Positions 26,898 to 34,911 of a stretch of 64,000 nucleotides of DNA are shown in pieces. Source of the stretch: Streptomyces sp. WP-1. Lineage in GTDB: Bacteria > Actinomycetota > Actinomycetes > Streptomycetales > Streptomycetaceae. The stretch covers positions 5,766,001 through 5,830,000 of the forward strand of contig NZ_CP123923.1 of NCBI RefSeq assembly GCF_030450125.1, written 5' to 3'. The translations under genes were made by a program, and so were the position numbers. A model generated the notes under the pieces. That model ran no database searches and had not been told where the DNA came from. It worked only from the letters and a program-made list of their open reading frames with translations. Positions within the stretch are counted from its first letter, which is position 1. Every line of letters starts with the position of its first letter.

Positions 26898-27674
26898 GTG
26901 TTGTACGGCACGATGAAGGTCGCCATCGGAGGGCCGCTGAAGCTCGCCTTCAGGCCCTGGGTGGAGGGTCTGGAGAACATTCCGGACGAGGGACCGGCCA
27001 TCCTGGCCAGCAACCACCTGTCCTTCTCCGACTCGTTCTTCCTGCCGACGATGCTGGACCGCAAGGTCACCTTCATCGCGAAGGCCGAGTACTTCACCAC
27101 GCCCGGCGTGAAGGGCCGGCTCACCGCCGCCTTCTTCAAGGGCGTCGGCCAGCTCCCGGTGGACCGTTCCGGTGCGCGCGGCGCCGGTGAGGCCGCGATC
27201 AGGAGCGGCATCGAGGTGCTGGAGCGCGGCGAGCTGTTCGGCATCTACCCGGAGGGCACCCGCTCGCCCGACGGCCGGCTCTACCGGGGCAAGCCCGGTG
27301 GCCTCGCCCGGGTGGCGCTCGCGAGCGGCGCGCCGGTGATCCCGGTGGCGATGATCGACACCGAGAAGATCCAGCCGCCCGGCCAGGTGATGCCGAAGCT
27401 GATGCGGCCCGGCATCCGCATCGGCAAGCCCCTCGACTTCAGCCGCTACCAGGGCATGGAGCACGACCGCTTCGTGCTGCGCGCGCTGACCGACGAGGTC
27501 ATGTACGAGATCATGAAGCTCTCCGGCCAGGAGTACGTCGACATGTACGCGACCGCCGCCAAGCGGCAGATCGCGGAGGCGGCGAAGGCGGCCAAGGAAG
27601 CCGACAAGGCGGAGAAGGAAGCGGAGAAGGAAGCGGAGAAGGCGGAGAAGGCCAGGGAAGCGGAGAGCAAGTAG
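26898..27674 (+). CDS. 1-acyl-glycerol-3-phosphate acyltransferase-like (PlsC family)
   Basis: Membrane-associated acyltransferase of 258 residues. The catalytic NHLSFSD (HX4D) lies near residue 40, and the phosphate-binding YPEGTRSPDG follows. The GTG at 26898 has GGGAGG nine bases upstream, so it is preferred over the ATG at 26778. The C-terminal 35 residues form a Lys/Glu/Ala repeat tail (KAEKEAEKEAEKAEKA), probably a helix. It matches the M. tuberculosis Rv2182c neighbourhood. Confidence 0.9.
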   Translation: MLYGTMKVAIGGPLKLAFRPWVEGLENIPDEGPAILASNHLSFSDSFFLPTMLDRKVTFIAKAEYFTTPGVKGRLTAAFFKGVGQLPVDRSGARGAGEAAIRSGIEVLERGELFGIYPEGTRSPDGRLYRGKPGGLARVALASGAPVIPVAMIDTEKIQPPGQVMPKLMRPGIRIGKPLDFSRYQGMEHDRFVLRALTDEVMYEIMKLSGQEYVDMYATAAKRQIAEAAKAAKEADKAEKEAEKEAEKAEKAREAESK

Positions 27675-27690
27675 CCGCACGGAGTTCACT

Positions 27691-27729
27691 GGTTCACGGG
27701 GTTCACGGGGTTCACGGGGGGCACGGGGG
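27691..27729 (+). repeat. Short G-rich tandem repeat before histidine kinase
   Basis: Three copies of GGTTCACGG (27691-27717) followed by the variant GGGCACGGGGG occupy most of the 55-base gap between the acyltransferase and the kinase, leaving no clear ribosome site for the ATG at 27730. Confidence 0.7.
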
Positions 27730-28965
27730 ATGGCCGGGCGCGAGCGCGTGCTGAGGATGTCGGTGGAGCTGCCGCTGTGGCGCGCGCTCGCCGGGTACCG
27801 CGTGCTGACCATGGTGTACGCGCTCGGCCTGTGCGTCACCACGTACGACCAGTTCACCCGTCCGTGGATCGCGCTCGGCTACGACGCCGTCCTCGTCGTC
27901 TGGACCCTCGCCACCCTGCCGAGGGTGCGCGGCGCGGCCAGCTGCACCAGGGGCTTCCTCGCCGCCGACCTCACCATCGCCCTCGCCGGCGTCCTGCTCA
28001 CCGCGTTCGCCGACAGCCATCAGCGGATCGCGGGCGGCCCCACCCTGCCGACGATATGGACCGGCGGCGCGGTGCTCGCCTTCGCCATCAAGGGCGGCTG
28101 GCGCTGGGCCGCCGTCGCCTCCACGGCGGTGGCCGCCGCCAACCTGGTCGAGCGCGGCCAGCTCGCGCGGGACACCCTGCACAGCCTGATCCTCGTCTGG
28201 GTGGCCTCCATCGGCATCGGCTACGTCGTGGAAGTGGCCCGCGCCTCCGAACGCACCCTCGCCCGCGCCCTGGAGATCCAGGCCGCGACCCGGGAACGCG
28301 AGCGGCTGGCCCGGGACATCCACGACAGCGTGCTCCAGGTCCTCGCGATGGTGAAGCGGCGCGGCACCGCCCTCGGCGGCGAGGCGGGTGAACTGGGCAG
28401 GCTGGCCGGGGAGCAGGAGGTGGCCCTGCGCACCCTGGTCGCCGGCGGTCTGCTGCCACTCGCCCGGATCGCCGAGGACACCGCCGTACCCGTCGCGGCG
28501 GCCACGGACCCGGCGGACGGCGACGGTCCGGACGGCGGCGGCCCGGTCGATCTGCGCACCCTCCTCGCGCCGTTCGCCCGCGACGGGGTGAGCCTCGCCG
28601 AGCCCGGCGCCCCGGTGCCGCTGCCGCCGGTGGCCGCCCGGGAGCTGGCCGCGGCCGTCGGCGCCGCCCTGGACAATGTGCGCAGGCACGCCGGAGAAGG
28701 GGCGCGGGCCTGGATCCTGGTCGAGGACGAACCGGCGGACATCCTCGTCACCGTCCGGGACGACGGCCCCGGCATCCCCGCGGGACGGCTCGCCGAGGCC
28801 GAGGGCGAGGGGCGGCTCGGCGTCGCCCAGTCCATCCGGGGCAGACTGCGCGACCTCGGCGGCAGCGCCGAGCTGATCTCGGTGCCCGGCCAGGGCACGG
28901 AGGTCGAACTGAAGGTACCGAAGGGCGCCCTGGCGGCGCGGGGGAAGAAGGCGGAGCGGCGATGA
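27730..28965 (+). CDS. Two-component sensor histidine kinase (HisKA_3, MacS/NarL type)
   Basis: A 411-residue membrane kinase. About five or six hydrophobic segments fill residues 15-170, then the dimerisation/phosphoacceptor helix ARDIHDSVLQVLAMV carries the His, followed by the N box (AALDNVRRHA) and the G box (RDDGPGIPAGRL). It overlaps the response regulator by ATGA at 28962. The signal is unknown. The start is uncertain: an in-frame ATG at 27757 is possible. Confidence 0.93.
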   Translation: MAGRERVLRMSVELPLWRALAGYRVLTMVYALGLCVTTYDQFTRPWIALGYDAVLVVWTLATLPRVRGAASCTRGFLAADLTIALAGVLLTAFADSHQRIAGGPTLPTIWTGGAVLAFAIKGGWRWAAVASTAVAAANLVERGQLARDTLHSLILVWVASIGIGYVVEVARASERTLARALEIQAATRERERLARDIHDSVLQVLAMVKRRGTALGGEAGELGRLAGEQEVALRTLVAGGLLPLARIAEDTAVPVAAATDPADGDGPDGGGPVDLRTLLAPFARDGVSLAEPGAPVPLPPVAARELAAAVGAALDNVRRHAGEGARAWILVEDEPADILVTVRDDGPGIPAGRLAEAEGEGRLGVAQSIRGRLRDLGGSAELISVPGQGTEVELKVPKGALAARGKKAERR

Positions 28966-29639
28966 CACAGCGGCAGGACCCGATCAGGGTCATGGTGGTG
29001 GACGATCACCCCATGTGGCGCGACGCGGTCGCCCGGGACCTGGCCGAGTCCGGTTTCGAGGTGGTCGCCACCGCGGGCGACGGCGAACAGGCCGTGCGCC
29101 GCGCCAAGGCCGCCGCCCCCGATGTGCTGGTCCTGGACCTCAACCTGCCCGCCAAGCCCGGCGTCCAGGTGTGCAAGGAACTGGTCGCGCACAACCCGGC
29201 GTTGCGCGTCCTGGTGCTGTCCGCGAGCGGTGAGCACGCCGACGTCCTGGAGGCGGTGAAGTCCGGCGCGACCGGCTATCTGCTGAAGTCCGCCTCCACC
29301 GGCGAACTGCTGGACGCGGTGCGCCGTACGGCCGTCGGCGACGCGGTGTTCACCCCGGGCCTCGCCGGACTGGTCCTCGGCGAGTACCGGCGCCTGGCCG
29401 CCGAACCGGCGGCCGCGCCCGACACCGACGCCCCGGGCGCGCCCCGGCTGACCGAGCGGGAGACGGAGGTGCTGCGGCTGGTCGCCAAGGGCCTGAGCTA
29501 CAAGCAGATCGCCGAACGCCTCGTCATCTCCCACCGCACCGTGCAGAACCACGTCCAGAACACCCTCGGCAAGCTCCAACTCCACAACCGCGTCGAGCTG
29601 GTGAGGTACGCCATCGAACGCGGCCTCGACGAGGAGTGA
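28962..29639 (+). CDS. LuxR/NarL-family response regulator
   Basis: A 225-residue partner of the preceding kinase. The receiver domain has acidic VVDDHPMWRD, phosphorylation Asp in LVLDLNLP, and Lys in YLLKSAS. A C-terminal LuxR helix-turn-helix follows (TERETEVLRLVAKGLSYKQI...). Translational coupling through ATGA supports a cognate pair. The targets are unknown. Confidence 0.95.
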   Translation: MTQRQDPIRVMVVDDHPMWRDAVARDLAESGFEVVATAGDGEQAVRRAKAAAPDVLVLDLNLPAKPGVQVCKELVAHNPALRVLVLSASGEHADVLEAVKSGATGYLLKSASTGELLDAVRRTAVGDAVFTPGLAGLVLGEYRRLAAEPAAAPDTDAPGAPRLTERETEVLRLVAKGLSYKQIAERLVISHRTVQNHVQNTLGKLQLHNRVELVRYAIERGLDEE

Positions 29640-29818
29640 CACCCGGCACCCCCGCCGCACCGGCCCCACCCCACCCGCCACACCGGCCCCCGCTCCCGCG
29701 GGCGCGCCCCGACGTCCGTGGAAATCCCCCCGATTCACCCGTACCGCCTCTCCCGATGTGACACGCATCACCATTAGCGTGACGAATCGTCAGGCACTGC
29801 GGGTGAAGGGACATTTCC

Positions 29819-30847
29819 ATGCGGGTCGGAGTACTGACCGGAGGCGGCGACTGCCCCGGGCTCAACGCCGTCATCCGGGGCATCGTGCGCAAGGGCGTGC
29901 AGAGTTACGACTACGAGTTCGTCGGATTCCGGGACGGCTGGCGCGGCCCCCTCGAAGGCCGCGCCGTCCGCCTCGACATCCCCGCCGTGCGCGGCATCCT
30001 GCCCCGCGGCGGCACCATCCTCGGCTCCTCCAGGACCAACCCCCTCAAGATCGAGGGCGGCATCCGCCGGATCAAGGACAACCTCGCCAAGCAGGAGGTC
30101 GAGGCCCTGATCGCGATCGGCGGCGAGGACACCCTCGGGGTGGCCGCCCAGCTGTCCGGCGAGTACGGCGTGCCCTGCGTCGGCGTGCCCAAGACCATCG
30201 ACAACGACCTGTCCGCCACCGACTACACCTTCGGCTTCGACACCGCCGTCAACATCGCGACCGAGGCCATCGACCGGCTGCACACCACCGCCGAGTCCCA
30301 TATGCGGGTCCTCGTCTGCGAGGTGATGGGCCGGCACGCCGGCTGGATCGCCCTGCACTCGGGCCTGGCCGGGGGCGCCAACGTCATCCTCATCCCCGAG
30401 CAGCGCTTCGACCTCGACCAGGTGTGCGCCTGGATCACCTCCCGCTTCAAGGCGTCGTACGCCCCGATCGTGGTGGTCGCCGAGGGCGCCATGCCCAAGG
30501 ACGGCGAGATGGTGCTCAAGGACCAGTCGCTGGACTCCTTCGGGCATGTCCGGCTGTCCGGGGTCGGCGAATGGCTGGCCAAGGAGATCGAGAAGCGCAC
30601 CGGCAACGAGGCGCGCACCACCGTCCTCGGGCACATCCAGCGCGGCGGCACCCCCAGCGCCTTCGACCGCTGGCTCGCCACCCGCTTCGGACTGCACGCC
30701 GTGGACTGCGTGCGCGACGGCGACTTCGGCAAGATGGTCGCCCTGCGCGGCACCGACGTCGTGCGCGTGCCGCTCGCCGAGGCGACCGCCAAGCTGAAGA
30801 CGGTCGACCCGAAGCTGTACGAGGAGGCCGGGGTGTTCTTCGGCTGA
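29819..30847 (+). CDS. pfkA: 6-phosphofructokinase, group III, with pyrophosphate-type active-site residues
   Basis: Glycolytic enzyme of 342 residues. The N-terminus has GGGDCPGLNAVIRG. The phosphoryl-donor loop reads GGEDT with Asp at 104, where E. coli PfkA has Gly104, and the catalytic block is PKTIDND with Lys125 (E. coli Gly124) and Asp128. Asp/Lys at these positions are the classical features of PPi-dependent enzymes. A close S. coelicolor relative was purified as ATP-dependent, so donor use cannot be settled from sequence. Expressed alone and ends in a strong hairpin. Confidence 0.93.
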   Translation: MRVGVLTGGGDCPGLNAVIRGIVRKGVQSYDYEFVGFRDGWRGPLEGRAVRLDIPAVRGILPRGGTILGSSRTNPLKIEGGIRRIKDNLAKQEVEALIAIGGEDTLGVAAQLSGEYGVPCVGVPKTIDNDLSATDYTFGFDTAVNIATEAIDRLHTTAESHMRVLVCEVMGRHAGWIALHSGLAGGANVILIPEQRFDLDQVCAWITSRFKASYAPIVVVAEGAMPKDGEMVLKDQSLDSFGHVRLSGVGEWLAKEIEKRTGNEARTTVLGHIQRGGTPSAFDRWLATRFGLHAVDCVRDGDFGKMVALRGTDVVRVPLAEATAKLKTVDPKLYEEAGVFFG

Positions 30848-30859
30848 GCCCGAACGGAC

Positions 30860-30901
30860 CCGCCGGGCTGTGGGCCGGCGACCCGGCCCACAGCCCGGCG
30901 G
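30860..30901. terminator. Bidirectional terminator between pfkA and trpEG
   Basis: A 19-bp stem: the left arm starts at 30860 with CCGCCGGGCTGTGGGCCGG and the right arm ends at 30901, with a 4-base loop. It lies between the stops of two convergent genes (30847 and 30904). Confidence 0.9.
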
Positions 30902-30903
30902 CT

Positions 30904-32763
30904 TCAGAACGCGCCCGCGCCGCGCAGCCGCCCCGTCAACTCCCCGACGATCGCCGCCCCGTCGAGCGTCAGCACCGACTCCGGGTGGAACTGCACCCCC
31001 GCGAACCCGGGCCCCCGCACGGCGTGCACCTCGCCGTTCGCCGCCCGGCTCACCTCGATCCCGTGCGCCGCCAGCTCCCGCGCCGCGTCCTCGTCGCAGC
31101 GGGCGGTGAAGCTGTTGTAGAAGCCGACGGTCTCGCGGCGCCCGAACAGCTCGATCTCCGTCTGCGCCCCCTGGTACGGCACTTCCTTGCGGACGATCTC
31201 CAACCCCAGCTCCGCCGCGAGCAGTTCATGGCCCAGGCACACGCCCAGCACCCCGTGCCGGTGCTCCCGCAGGACGGTCCGGGCCAGCTCCCGCAGGAAC
31301 CGCATCTTCGGATCGGCCAGGTCGCAGGGGTCCCCGGGGCCGGGGCCGAGCACCACCGGGCCCTCGTGCGCGAGCACCGCAGCCCGCAGCCCCGGCTCGT
31401 CGTAGCGCCGTACCGTCACCTCCAGGCCCGTGGCGCGCAGCAGATGGGCCAGCATCGCGGTGAAGGTGTCCTCGCCGTCGACCACCAGGGCGTGCCCGCT
31501 CACCTCGGCGGCCGGCTGCTGCATCCGCAGCCAGAACGGGGCGAGGAAGGCCCGCCGCCCGTCCAGCGCGGCCCGCACCCGGGGATCGTCGGCCAGCCGG
31601 GGCAGCTCCCGCTCCGCGCGCGGCCGCCCGGGACGCACCCCGAGGGCCGCGAGCACGCCCGCCGCCTTGGCATGGGTCTCGGCGACCTCGCCCGCCGGCT
31701 GTGAGCCGCGCACCAGGGTGGCCCCGACCGGCACCCGCAGCCGGCCGTCCGCGCCGATGTCGGCGGTGCGGATCAGGATGGGGGAGTCCAGGGTCTGCGC
31801 GCCGCCCGCGTCCCGGCCGAGCAGGGCCAGCGCACCGGCGTAGTACCCGCGCCCGCCGACCTCGTGCCGCTCGATCACCCGGCACGCGTTCTGCACCGGC
31901 GACCCGGTGACCGTGGCCGCGAACATGGTCTCCCGCAGCACGTCCCGGGCGTCCAGCGAGGACTTCCCGCGCAGCTCGTACTCGGTGTGCGCGAGGTGCG
32001 CCATCTCCTTCAGGCGCGGCCCGACGACGACCCCGCCCATGTCGCCGACGGTGCACATCATCTTCAGCTCCTCGTCGACCACCATCGACAGCTCCTCGAT
32101 CTCCTTGCCGTCGGCGAGGAAGTCCAGGAGGTGCTCCGGGGCCGGGCCCTCGGCGGGATAGCGGTAGGTCCCGCTGATCGGGTTCATCACGACCGTGCCG
32201 CCGGACATCCGCACATGCGCCTCGGGGCTCGCGCCGACCAGGGTGCGCTCCCCGGTGTGCACCACGAACGTCCAGTACGCCCCGCGCTCGCCCTCCAGCA
32301 GCCTGCGGAACAGCGCCAGCGCGTCCGCCCGGCCGAACCCGGGGATCTCGCCCTCGAACGTCCGCCGGATCACGAAGTTCGCGCCCTCGCCCCCGCCGAT
32401 CTCCTGTTCGAGGACCCGGCCGACGATCCCGGCGTACTCCTCGTCACCGACGTCGAAGCCGCCGCCCTCGACGCGGACCCGGTGCGCGGGAAGCTGCCGC
32501 AGCGCCTCGTCGTACGGCATCTCGTACGACTCCTCGGGCGTCAGCACCAGGAGCGGGGTGCCGTCGTCGCGGACGTCGAAGCCGCGCTCGCGGATCTGCC
32601 GGAACGGCACCAGGGCGAGCCCCTCGTCCGGCAGCTCGGCGAGCCGGTCCCGGCCGGCGACCGGGCCGATCAGCACCTCCACCGGGTGCTCGGCCCGGCC
32701 GGGCACCCGGCGGCGCAGCAGGGCGAAGGGGCGGGGGTCGGACAGCAGGTCCTTGAGATCCAC
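30904..32763 (-). CDS. trpEG: Fused anthranilate synthase (TrpE-TrpG)
   Basis: First step of tryptophan synthesis from chorismate. It has 619 residues: the chorismate-binding TrpE domain occupies about residues 1-430 and the glutamine amidotransferase about 440-619, with Cys in GVLGVCLGHE and the His-Glu pair in GVQFHPESV. The single-chain order resembles PhzE-like and rhizobial fusions. The GTG start at 32761-32763 is downstream of a trp leader peptide and terminator. The leader indicates a primary biosynthetic role controlled by tryptophan. Confidence 0.95.
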   Translation of the reverse strand: MDLKDLLSDPRPFALLRRRVPGRAEHPVEVLIGPVAGRDRLAELPDEGLALVPFRQIRERGFDVRDDGTPLLVLTPEESYEMPYDEALRQLPAHRVRVEGGGFDVGDEEYAGIVGRVLEQEIGGGEGANFVIRRTFEGEIPGFGRADALALFRRLLEGERGAYWTFVVHTGERTLVGASPEAHVRMSGGTVVMNPISGTYRYPAEGPAPEHLLDFLADGKEIEELSMVVDEELKMMCTVGDMGGVVVGPRLKEMAHLAHTEYELRGKSSLDARDVLRETMFAATVTGSPVQNACRVIERHEVGGRGYYAGALALLGRDAGGAQTLDSPILIRTADIGADGRLRVPVGATLVRGSQPAGEVAETHAKAAGVLAALGVRPGRPRAERELPRLADDPRVRAALDGRRAFLAPFWLRMQQPAAEVSGHALVVDGEDTFTAMLAHLLRATGLEVTVRRYDEPGLRAAVLAHEGPVVLGPGPGDPCDLADPKMRFLRELARTVLREHRHGVLGVCLGHELLAAELGLEIVRKEVPYQGAQTEIELFGRRETVGFYNSFTARCDEDAARELAAHGIEVSRAANGEVHAVRGPGFAGVQFHPESVLTLDGAAIVGELTGRLRGAGAF

Positions 32764-32812
32764 GGGTCGGGCTCCTGTTCGGTCAAGGAGAGGAACGACC
32801 CCGGAAAACACC

Positions 32813-32836
32813 GAAGGCCGCCCTCGGGCGGCCTTC
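32813..32836 (-). terminator. trp attenuator terminator
   Basis: A perfect 10-bp inverted repeat (GAAGGCCGCC and GGCGGCCTTC) with loop CTCG. In the minus-strand RNA it is followed by GGTGTTTTCC, giving a U-run. It lies between the leader peptide stop (32858) and the trpEG start (32763), the arrangement of a transcription attenuator. Confidence 0.9.
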
Positions 32837-32857
32837 GCGAAATCTGGGTACGCGCGA

Positions 32858-32914
32858 TCAGCGGGCCGCCGGAGGAGCGGTCCACCACCAGTTCTGGTCG
32901 GAAAGCGCGAACAT
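32858..32914 (-). CDS. trpL: trp leader peptide with three consecutive Trp codons
   Basis: An 18-residue ORF, MFALSDQNWWWTAPPAAR, starting with ATG at 32912-32914. The three TGG codons (32882-32890 on the complementary strand) cause ribosome stalling when charged tRNA-Trp is scarce, preventing formation of the terminator at 32813-32836. A similar attenuator was reported ahead of an anthranilate synthase gene in Streptomyces venezuelae. Confidence 0.93.
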   Translation of the reverse strand: MFALSDQNWWWTAPPAAR

Positions 32915-32998
32915 GCTGCGCAGCGTACCCCATGTCCGGCCGGTCCCCGGGGTCCGCGTGATCTCTCACACTGGCGTTCGCTGGACGTACTGAGGCAC

Positions 32999-33088
32999 CC
33001 GGCCCCCGCAGACGCGGGGGTGGTCCGACGAGCGGCGGTCACGAACCGAGATCCGCGATGTGCTCCCCGCGCATGCGGGGGTCGACGG
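32999..33088 (+). CRISPR. Two-repeat type I-E-like CRISPR remnant (orphan)
   Basis: Two 29-bp repeat-like units at 32999-33027 and 33060-33088 are separated by exactly 32 bp, the 61-bp period of type I-E arrays. The second begins GTGCTCCCCGCGCATGCGGG; the first ends GCGGGGGTGGTCCG. Together these halves match the actinobacterial I-E repeat consensus as I recall it. Each has the CCCCGC...GCGGGG palindrome; the copies agree at about two thirds of positions, so the array is decayed. No cas gene or further repeat is nearby. Confidence 0.5.
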
Positions 33089-33165
33089 GTGGGGCGGTCG
33101 CCCCGCTCCGTCTCATTTTGTGAGCTGAGGCCGGTGGGTCGGACGTGAGGCCGTAACCTGGGGCT

Positions 33166-34521
33166 GTGACCGTGAACGCTGATTCCCAAGCCGCCGCCGC
33201 TCATGCGACGTGGCGAGACCTGCCCGCGGCGCAGCAGCCCGAGTACCCCGACCCCGTGGCGCTGCGCGAAGTCGTCGCGGAGTTGGAGACGTATCCGCCG
33301 CTCGTTTTCGCGGGCGAGTGCGACCAGCTGCGTGCCCGGATGGCGGCCGTCGCCAAGGGAGAGGCGTTCCTCCTCCAGGGCGGCGACTGCGCCGAGGCAT
33401 TCGACGCGGTGTCCGCCGACCAGATCCGGCAGAAGCTGAAGACGCTGCTCCAGATGGGCGCCGTCCTCACCTACGCGGCCTCCGTGCCCGTGGTGAAGGT
33501 CGGCCGCATCGCCGGGCAGTACTCCAAGCCCCGCTCCAAGCCGACCGAGACCCGCGACGGGGTGACGCTGCCGACGTACCGGGGCGACTCCGTCAACGGC
33601 TTCGACTTCACCGAGGCCGCCCGCATCCCGGACCCCGAGCGGCTCAAGCGGATGTACAACGCCTCCGCGTCCACGCTGAACCTGGTGCGCGCCTTCACCA
33701 CCGGCGGATACGCCGACCTGCGCCAGGTGCACGCCTGGAACCAGGACTTCGTGAAGACCTCCCCCTCCGGCCAGCGCTACGAGCAGCTGGCCCGGGAGAT
33801 CGACAACGCGCTGAACTTCATGCGGGCCTGCGGCACCGACCCGGAGGAGTTCAAGACCGTCGAGTTCTTCTCCTCGCACGAGGCGCTGCTGCTGGACTAC
33901 GAGTCCGCCCTGACCCGGGTCGACTCCCGCACCGGCAAGCTGTACGACGTCTCCGGGCACATGGTGTGGATCGGTGAGCGCACCCGCCAGCTGGACCACG
34001 CGCACATCGAGTTCGCCTCGAAGATCAACAACCCGATCGGCATCAAGCTCGGCCCGACCACCACGGCCGAGGAGGCGCTGAAGTACATCGACCGCCTCGA
34101 CCCCGACCGGGAGCCGGGCCGGCTGACCTTCATCGTCCGCATGGGCGCCGACAAGATCCGCGACCACCTGCCCGAGCTGGTCGAGAAGGTCACGGCGTCC
34201 GGCGCCACGGTGGCCTGGGTGACCGACCCGATGCACGGCAACACCTTCGAGGCGGCCTCCGGGCACAAGACCCGCCGCTTCGACGACGTGCTGGACGAGG
34301 TCAAGGGCTTCTTCGAGGTCCACAAGGGCCTCGGCACCCACCCGGGCGGCATCCATGTGGAGCTGACCGGCGACGACGTCACCGAGTGCGTGGGCGGCGG
34401 CGACGAGATCTTCGTGGACGACCTGCACCAGCGCTACGAGACGGCCTGCGACCCGCGGCTCAACCGCAGCCAGTCCCTCGACCTGGCCTTCCTGGTCGCG
34501 GAGATGTACCGGGACCAGTAG
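33166..34521 (+). CDS. aroH: Class II 3-deoxy-7-phosphoheptulonate (DAHP) synthase
   Basis: Entry enzyme of the shikimate pathway, 451 residues, plant/actinobacterial type II. It shows LLQGGDCAEAF near residue 62, the Mn/PEP-binding KPRSKPTE region, GHMVWIGERTRQLD, and the C-terminal GGIHVELTGDDVTEC. The GTG at 33166 is chosen. It is divergent from the trp leader and trpEG, pairing shikimate entry with the tryptophan branch, as seen with M. tuberculosis aroG near this locus. Symbol follows Streptomyces usage. Confidence 0.95.
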   Translation: MTVNADSQAAAAHATWRDLPAAQQPEYPDPVALREVVAELETYPPLVFAGECDQLRARMAAVAKGEAFLLQGGDCAEAFDAVSADQIRQKLKTLLQMGAVLTYAASVPVVKVGRIAGQYSKPRSKPTETRDGVTLPTYRGDSVNGFDFTEAARIPDPERLKRMYNASASTLNLVRAFTTGGYADLRQVHAWNQDFVKTSPSGQRYEQLAREIDNALNFMRACGTDPEEFKTVEFFSSHEALLLDYESALTRVDSRTGKLYDVSGHMVWIGERTRQLDHAHIEFASKINNPIGIKLGPTTTAEEALKYIDRLDPDREPGRLTFIVRMGADKIRDHLPELVEKVTASGATVAWVTDPMHGNTFEAASGHKTRRFDDVLDEVKGFFEVHKGLGTHPGGIHVELTGDDVTECVGGGDEIFVDDLHQRYETACDPRLNRSQSLDLAFLVAEMYRDQ

Positions 34522-34546
34522 GCGAACCCCTCACCGGCGGTGCGCT

Positions 34547-34576
34547 GGGGCGCGGATCACATGCGATCCGCGCCCC
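34547..34576 (+). terminator. Terminator of DAHP synthase gene
   Basis: A perfect 12-bp stem, GGGGCGCGGATC (34547-34558) and GATCCGCGCCCC (34565-34576), with a 6-base loop, followed by TCGCCCTTTTGC. Confidence 0.9.
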
Positions 34577-34610
34577 TCGCCCTTTTGCGGTCGCGAAGCG
34601 GCGGGTAAGG

Positions 34611-34629
34611 TTAGGTTTGCCTCACCGGG
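34611..34629 (+). promoter_or_regulatory. Iron box (DmdR/IdeR-type operator) upstream of bfd
   Basis: TTAGGTTTGCCTCACCGGG matches 14 of 19 positions of the actinobacterial iron-box consensus TTAGGTTAGSCTAACCTAA and lies 48 bases before the BFD-like start, where it would repress in iron-replete cells. Confidence 0.75.
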
Positions 34630-34676
34630 AAACGGGACGGCAGAGTTACGGCGATCCCGTCGGGAGGTGAGTCCGC

Positions 34677-34904
34677 GTGTACGTGTGCAGCTGCTTCGGC
34701 ATCACCGAGGCCCAGGTCCAGCAGCACGCGGAGGACGGCGCCGCCACCCCGCGACAGATCGCCTCCGCGTGCAAGGCCGGAACGGACTGCGGCCGCTGCG
34801 TACGACGCATCCAGGCGCTGCTCGGCCGGGGCGCCTGCCCCCGCCGCGAGCTGATCGAACAGCGCGCCCCGGCGACGCTCGACCGCATGGACGACGCCGC
34901 CTAG
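34677..34904 (+). CDS. bfd: Bacterioferritin-associated ferredoxin (BFD-like, [2Fe-2S])
   Basis: A 75-residue [2Fe-2S] protein. Ligand cysteines C4 and C6 (VCSCFGIT) and C38 and C41 (TDCGRC) are all present. The GTG at 34677 follows GGGAGGTGA. BFD reduces and releases iron stored in bacterioferritin, which is encoded convergently 8 bases away. The upstream iron box fits induction under iron starvation. Confidence 0.92.
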   Translation: MYVCSCFGITEAQVQQHAEDGAATPRQIASACKAGTDCGRCVRRIQALLGRGACPRRELIEQRAPATLDRMDDAA

Positions 34905-34911
34905 GCCACCG

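Noticed and set aside
32938..32966. A possible third CRISPR repeat 61 bp before the first
   Set aside because: The sequence there has a CCCCGGGG core, but it is out of phase by two bases and the flanks do not match.
30904..34428. A 1174-residue minus-strand frame joining trpEG to sequence antisense to DAHP synthase
   Set aside because: It would skip the trp leader and terminator, and its N-terminal half is low-complexity antisense sequence.
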